From Phycisphaerae bacterium (GTDB taxonomy: Bacteria > Planctomycetota > Phycisphaerae > Sedimentisphaerales > Anaerobacaceae): a DNA stretch of 64,000 nucleotides. The stretch is from contig JAUWAY010000002.1 in NCBI GenBank assembly GCA_030601845.1, forward strand, positions 62,001 through 126,000. Direction: 5' to 3'. The translations under genes and the position numbers were made by a program. This document shows, piece by piece, positions 59,794 through 64,000 of this stretch. The stretch's first letter is position 1; every line of letters starts with the position of its first letter. The notes beneath the pieces are model-generated. The model did no database searches. It had not been told where the DNA came from and worked only from the letters and a program-made list of their open reading frames with translations.

Positions 59794-61065
59794 TTAGTCG
59801 ATTTGGCGCGGCGATCCGTAATTGCTGTGTACAACACAGCTTGATTGGCCGTCGATTTCGCGGAACATTATTATCATATCCACCGCCATTCTGCCGTTCT
59901 TGAATCGCAGAGTGCAAGGGACAATCGGGCCTATATCACCCTGGCGCGGTGGTCCCATTTCGACCAGCTCAGTCAGGCCGTCATTTCTGCCGAGATTACT
60001 GTCAAGCTGTTCATCAGAGTGGTTGGCAAGAAACGGCATGAGCCTGCGGACTGTTTTGTAGTCTCCCTCCGCTACTGCTCTCCAGAACCGCTGTAGTATT
60101 TGCCGACAAGCCTGCTCTTCGTTAAGACCCTCGGCAGACATTCCGTAGTTCGGGTCGTACAGCGGTGAGCTAACCTCGACGACATCGGCATCATCTGGCA
60201 GGTTCGGATCGAACATTTCATCCGGTAGCTGTTTGTAATACACGATTCTCCAAATATCGAACTCTGGAATTCCTTCGTTAGAACTGTTTTGCCACTGTTT
60301 CAGACGCACCAGGAGTTTGGTTTCGGAATCAAATTCCAGCCACCATGACTTGTTCTTCTCCAGTGAGCTGCACGTAATAAAAATACGGTCTTTGCCCGTA
60401 TCAGCGTCTGTTCCGGATAGTTCGTTCCAGGTCCCGGTCTTGTCCTTGAGAAGATAAAGCAGTTCGGTGGTTGGCCATGGGTCAATCTTGAAAAAATCGC
60501 CCTGGATATCATAGGTTCTTCCGTCAGCCAGTTGTACATACGTTTGTTGGCCAACAGCGAAAACGGTTAATAGGTCCGGACAGACCAGTTTTACTGCTGC
60601 TGAGCTTGTACGCTGCCGGTTTGCCTGGGCCCACATTTCAAACTCTACCTGCTCATAAGCAAGCTCTGGCGGGTTCTGCACCCCCAAGTTTTTGAAGAAA
60701 TCTGGCCAAGATTGGGAAAGAACGCCGGAAAAGTAAACGGCATTGTAGTACCTCATCGCTTCAATCGACTGGTCAATTGCCCAGGTGGGGGTGGTAGCTT
60801 TGTCAATCAGGCTTACCGCTATGCCCAAGCCAATTATTATCACCGCCGCAGCGGCCACTTTGCTTATTGGGCTTTCGTAAATTGTTCGCCATATAATATG
60901 TGGGTGCTTAAGAACCGAAGGTTGTCTGCCTGCCAGCGAGGTTAACATTTCAATAGCTTCGGGATGGTTCTGCTGCCATTTTTCGAAGTTGGGTTTGACT
61001 TTTTCTGCGCCGATTGCTTCGGTCAAAGCATTATCAAGCCATTTATTATTTTCAGGGCGTTTCAT
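59794..61065 (-). CDS. Anti-sigma-factor-like single-pass membrane protein
   Basis: 423 residues. A cytoplasmic N-terminus (about 1-65, LDNALTEAIGAEKVKPNFEK) is followed by one helix (VAAAAVIIIGLGIAVSLI) and a large extracytoplasmic region of LolA/outer-membrane-carrier style (FAVGQQTYVQLADGRTYDIQ). Its start overlaps the ECF sigma gene by 14 bases, so it is probably the cognate anti-sigma factor or sensor. No zinc-binding HxxxCxxC motif is visible. Confidence 0.75.
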   Translation of the reverse strand: MKRPENNKWLDNALTEAIGAEKVKPNFEKWQQNHPEAIEMLTSLAGRQPSVLKHPHIIWRTIYESPISKVAAAAVIIIGLGIAVSLIDKATTPTWAIDQSIEAMRYYNAVYFSGVLSQSWPDFFKNLGVQNPPELAYEQVEFEMWAQANRQRTSSAAVKLVCPDLLTVFAVGQQTYVQLADGRTYDIQGDFFKIDPWPTTELLYLLKDKTGTWNELSGTDADTGKDRIFITCSSLEKNKSWWLEFDSETKLLVRLKQWQNSSNEGIPEFDIWRIVYYKQLPDEMFDPNLPDDADVVEVSSPLYDPNYGMSAEGLNEEQACRQILQRFWRAVAEGDYKTVRRLMPFLANHSDEQLDSNLGRNDGLTELVEMGPPRQGDIGPIVPCTLRFKNGRMAVDMIIMFREIDGQSSCVVHSNYGSPRQID

Positions 61066-61597
61066 AATCGCCTCCTGTAAAACCGTTACGTTTTAGGTGC
61101 TTCGCAATCTTTCGCCTTGCTCTGATGAGTCGGCCGTTCACCGCCTGCTGTGAAATACCTAAAACTTTCGCTATTTGCTCATAAGCCATATTGTCGTAGT
61201 AACGCAAAATCAGCGGTTCTCTGTGAGTTGCCCGTAGGTTCCAGACAGCCCGCCGGACCGCCTTGGCACGGCCCTCTTTGCTGTCTTTATTTTCAGCCGG
61301 GGGTGGTTCATTTAGAGCAACAAGCCTGCCTTTAGACCTGCGCATTTGCCTTGCAACGTTTCTGCAAACCCCGGCCAGCCAGGAGCCGAACTTATCCCTA
61401 CGCTTTAGCCGCTGCAGGTCTCGGCAGGCTATCGCAAAGCTCTCCTGTGCCGCATCCTCAGATAACTGCAGGTCGGCAAGCACCGAATATGCCAGCGCGA
61501 CCATACAACTGTAATAGCGCTCGTAAAGGGCAGCGAAGCTGTCCAAATGGCCATTTTGAGCTGCTTCAACCAAGTATTCTTCCGATTTAACAACCAC
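61052..61597 (-). CDS. ECF-family RNA polymerase sigma factor
   Basis: 181 residues. Region 2: DSFAALYERYYSCMVALAYS, LSEDAAQESFAIACRDLQRL and KFGSWLAGVCRNVARQMRR. Region 4: REPLILRYYDNMAYEQIAKV then LGISQQAVNGRLIRARRKIA. An extracytoplasmic-function sigma factor partnered by the downstream membrane protein. It is divergent from ccmF, leaving 263 bases of AT-rich promoter region. Confidence 0.92.
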   Translation of the reverse strand: MVVKSEEYLVEAAQNGHLDSFAALYERYYSCMVALAYSVLADLQLSEDAAQESFAIACRDLQRLKRRDKFGSWLAGVCRNVARQMRRSKGRLVALNEPPPAENKDSKEGRAKAVRRAVWNLRATHREPLILRYYDNMAYEQIAKVLGISQQAVNGRLIRARRKIAKHLKRNGFTGGDYETP

Positions 61598-61860
61598 CTC
61601 ACGCCTGCCAATTCGTATAAATTTGCTGTTCAGCTTCTGTTATATAGTGTAATCTCGCCCTCAAAATGTGCGCAAAAAGTTGGATTTTTTAACATTTTAT
61701 TCTTTTTGGTCGCGAAAGTACCGACTTTTTTATTTGTCCCTTACGTAGAATTCATAGTATACTTATTTCCCAGACAAGGATTAGAAGTCGTTAGATTTTT
61801 TTCCAGAAAGTGATACTATAAGTAAAAATAGATTACGGAATTATTTAGGAGAGAAAAGTT

Positions 61861-63945
61861 ATGAGCGGTCTGGGTAAAGTTCTTTTGGCTGCTGTTTTTT
61901 TGCTCTGCAGCTTTGCGACAGTTTTCGGCCTGGCAGCGTCGACATTAAAAATTGAGACAGCGAAAAAAGTTTTTCTCTGGTCCAGGCGGGCAATGCTTGT
62001 CGCTATGGGACTTGCCGTACTTGTGTTGCTCTTGGCTTTCGCTGCCTTTCTGATGGATGATTTTTCAATCGCTGTTGTACGGCAGTATAGTTCGGTGGGC
62101 CTGCCTTCGCTCTATAAGATAAGTGCCGTTTGGGCCGGCTCGGCAGGGTCGCTGTTGTTATGGTGGGTTGTAATACTGGTACTATTTGGTATGTGGCAAA
62201 TCGCAAATCGCAAATCGCAAATGGCAAATGGCAAATTACAAATCGCAAATGGTGAATCGCAAATGGCAAATGGCGATGGGCAAAACGCGATAAGCGAGTT
62301 GAGGTTTGACGCTATTGCTTTGTCTATCGGGGCTGGTATCTGCCTGGCGTTTTCAGCGCTTTTGATATTTGTGGCAAAACCATTTGCAAGCTGCCCACTG
62401 ACAGATGATGGGGCGGGGCTTAATCCGTTACTGCAAAATTTCTGGATGATTGTTCATCCGCCTTTGTTATTTGTGGGCTATTCAGTTTTCTTGATTCCCT
62501 TTGTGATTGTTTTAGCTGGCGTTTTTGCCCGCAGGATGGAGGGGCCTGCACTTTATGTGCGACTGCGGCGTTGGCTGTTAGCCGGTATCTGTTTTTTGAG
62601 TTTGGGTATCGCTGCGGGCGCCAGATGGTCGTACGTTGAACCGGGGTGGGGAGGATACTGGACGTGGGACCCCGTGGAAAATGCATCGCTTTTGCCCTGG
62701 TTTGTGGCAGTTGCAGCTTTGCATAGTTTGGTTGGCATAGACGTCGCTGGCAGATTCAGACGCTGGGCTGCCGTGCTGGCACCGCTGCCGTTTATTTCGT
62801 GCTTGGTTGCAACTTTTATTACCAGAAGCGGCGTCCTGAACTCTCTGCATTCTTTTGATCAGAGTGTTATGTTCTCAAGTTTGCTGGCTTTCATTGGCTG
62901 CTGTTTTCTGCTCTGGATGGCCTGCGTTATTCGAGCGGTGAAACACATCTCTATTGGTTCATCGCGGCCAGGTGTATTTTTTTTAGATAAAAGTGAGATA
63001 CTGGTTTTAGCTAATCTTGTCTTTGTTCTCACAGCGGTTATTATCGGGACAGCTACTTTTTGGCCCGTGATTTCGCCTGTGATTTTGCCGGTTATCAGGC
63101 GGGTTATTACTGCTCCGGATTCGAGTTTTACCCTGACGCCGGTGTTTTACGGTTGGGTAATTTTGGTGGTCGGAATTCTTTTGACCTTTTTAGTCGGGCT
63201 TGCTGCGCTGACCGATTGGCAAAAACACCGTAGCTTTATAACGCTGGTGTTGGGCTGCTGTGGAGTAGGCCTGGTGTGTTTTAGTCTTATTTTCAAGTCG
63301 GGCGAGAAACAATTGATACCGGGCCTGGTTTGTGGGGTGTGCGCATTTAGCTTTATCGCGCTTCTGGCGAAGCTCTGGCTTAACTTAAAGACCCGCAGCG
63401 GAATCAGCGCCGGTATTGCTCATTTGGGTTTGGTGCTTTTGGTGGTCACTGCCGTATTTTCTTCGAGTGAGCGAGTTGTTCGAACCCGATTAACCAAGGG
63501 GGAGAAAATTGTAATCGGCCAGTATGAATTTATTTATGATTCGTTTGTGCGCGAGTCGTTTGGGGGCATAGTCAAAGCCGGGCCTGAAGTCATCGTGAGA
63601 AAAGTAAAGGGAAAAGGTCTGGTGGAAAGGATATGGCCGAGTAGGTCAAGTTCAAGAGGCCGGAGAACTGCTGAAGTGGCCGTGTTATGGCCGCACAATA
63701 ATTTGTATGCGAACGGTCAAAGCACCACTGAAGTGGGCGTTCGGACAGGCCTATTCGAAGATGTTTACGTCTTACTTGATGACGTTGACCAGGACGGCAG
63801 GGTGCTAATAACAGCGAAGGTAAAGCCATTGATGTTGTGGTTGTGGTTTTCTGGTGTTTTAATTGTGGGGGGTTTGGTCCTGGCATTGTTTGAAGGCAAA
63901 AGAGGCGCAAAACAAAAAGAGGAAAATGTACAAACCGTGTTCTAA
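61861..63945 (+). CDS. ccmF: Cytochrome c-type biogenesis protein CcmF
   Basis: 694 residues with about 14 membrane helices; it transfers heme to apocytochrome c outside the inner membrane. The heme-handling WWD motif is in GWGGYWTWDPVENASLLPWF, and periplasmic His residues are seen in IVHPPLLFVGYSVFL. ATFITRSGVLNSLHSF is also typical. Unusual: an in-frame 91-base heptanucleotide repeat (62194-62284) encodes the hydrophilic QIANRKSQMANGKLQ-type loop between helices 3 and 4, absent from ordinary CcmF. Confidence 0.92.
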   Translation: MSGLGKVLLAAVFLLCSFATVFGLAASTLKIETAKKVFLWSRRAMLVAMGLAVLVLLLAFAAFLMDDFSIAVVRQYSSVGLPSLYKISAVWAGSAGSLLLWWVVILVLFGMWQIANRKSQMANGKLQIANGESQMANGDGQNAISELRFDAIALSIGAGICLAFSALLIFVAKPFASCPLTDDGAGLNPLLQNFWMIVHPPLLFVGYSVFLIPFVIVLAGVFARRMEGPALYVRLRRWLLAGICFLSLGIAAGARWSYVEPGWGGYWTWDPVENASLLPWFVAVAALHSLVGIDVAGRFRRWAAVLAPLPFISCLVATFITRSGVLNSLHSFDQSVMFSSLLAFIGCCFLLWMACVIRAVKHISIGSSRPGVFFLDKSEILVLANLVFVLTAVIIGTATFWPVISPVILPVIRRVITAPDSSFTLTPVFYGWVILVVGILLTFLVGLAALTDWQKHRSFITLVLGCCGVGLVCFSLIFKSGEKQLIPGLVCGVCAFSFIALLAKLWLNLKTRSGISAGIAHLGLVLLVVTAVFSSSERVVRTRLTKGEKIVIGQYEFIYDSFVRESFGGIVKAGPEVIVRKVKGKGLVERIWPSRSSSRGRRTAEVAVLWPHNNLYANGQSTTEVGVRTGLFEDVYVLLDDVDQDGRVLITAKVKPLMLWLWFSGVLIVGGLVLALFEGKRGAKQKEENVQTVF
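62194..62284 (+). repeat. Heptanucleotide repeat inside ccmF
   Basis: Thirteen consecutive 7-base units, mainly TGGCAAA and TCGCAAA with a few variants (TTACAAA, TGGTGAA, TGGCGAT, GGGCAAA). 91 bases is not a multiple of three, yet the frame is open on both sides and joins recognisable helices, so the flanks have adapted. Same style of unit as intergenic repeats in this lineage. Confidence 0.85.
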
Positions 63946-63953
63946 AACTTAAA

Positions 63954-64000
63954 ATGCGAAAGTTGATATTTATAATTGCTTTGCTTACAAGGTATTGCAA
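63954..64000 (+). CDS. Start of a protein cut by the window end (possible signal peptide)
   Basis: ATG at 63954 opens MRKLIFIIALLTRYC, reaching the window edge. A hydrophobic start like this would suit an exported or membrane cytochrome-c-biogenesis protein (for example CcmH) after ccmF. Only 15 codons are visible and the ribosome-binding site is weak. Confidence 0.35.
   Translation, partial: MRKLIFIIALLTRYC

Overview
The window looks like a chromosomal segment of an uncultured Planctomycetota bacterium, most likely class Phycisphaerae (Sedimentisphaerales-like). The grounds are secreted beta-helix and carbohydrate-active proteins ending in dockerin-like DxNxDG repeat pairs, a PEP-CTERM protein, PmoA-like (DUF6807) and 3-keto-disaccharide-hydrolase (DUF1080) proteins, a fused SecDF, a single-chain glycyl-tRNA synthetase, an ECF sigma/anti-sigma pair, and intergenic DNA full of short dispersed palindromes and tandem repeats. 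This placement is inference from gene content. I saw no rRNA, tRNA or CRISPR array.

Layout. 0-5.5 kb: RpoD-like sigma factor, apt, a PEP-CTERM protein and prmC, then about 1.6 kb of repeat-rich non-coding DNA. 5.1-9.0 kb: a small coiled-coil protein, a secreted beta-helix protein, a DUF6868 membrane protein and a PIG-L deacetylase. 9.1-15.1 kb, all minus strand: asnS, a membrane protein, a YhcH-family protein, a 49-residue protein, a HEPN/MNT pair and glyQS. 15.3-26.5 kb: carbohydrate-active block (PmoA-like protein, DUF1080/oligogalacturonate-lyase-like fusion, GH116, two large dockerin proteins) with gene debris. 26.6-35 kb: two convergent HEPN/MNT modules (one with a gutted toxin), mutS, mnmE, coaX, a DUF6036 nucleotidyltransferase pair and obgE. 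35.1-36.3 kb: transposase scrap and an OmpA-like lipoprotein. 36.7-42.7 kb: an AT-rich, probably acquired operon encoding a PLD-helicase, a small protein, a DndD-like ATPase, a Dnd-associated protein 4-like protein and a radical SAM enzyme. 43.2-50.9 kb: TetR-controlled RND efflux operon and pgl. 51.2-59.5 kb: secDF, yajC, tgt, a SpoIID-like protein and a TPR/RpoA-CTD fusion. 59.8-64 kb: ECF sigma/anti-sigma and ccmF.

Two things stand out. First, the 36.7-42.7 kb operon resembles part of a DNA phosphorothioation (Dnd) system but has no visible DndC, DndB or DndE, and has a PLD-helicase and a radical SAM enzyme instead. It is a candidate uncharacterised defence or DNA-modification system. Second, several accessory cassettes sit between a housekeeping gene and a short decayed copy of part of that gene (asnS tail, glyQS head, and weaker cases at the glyQS tail and mutS). 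This suggests a recurring insertion route.
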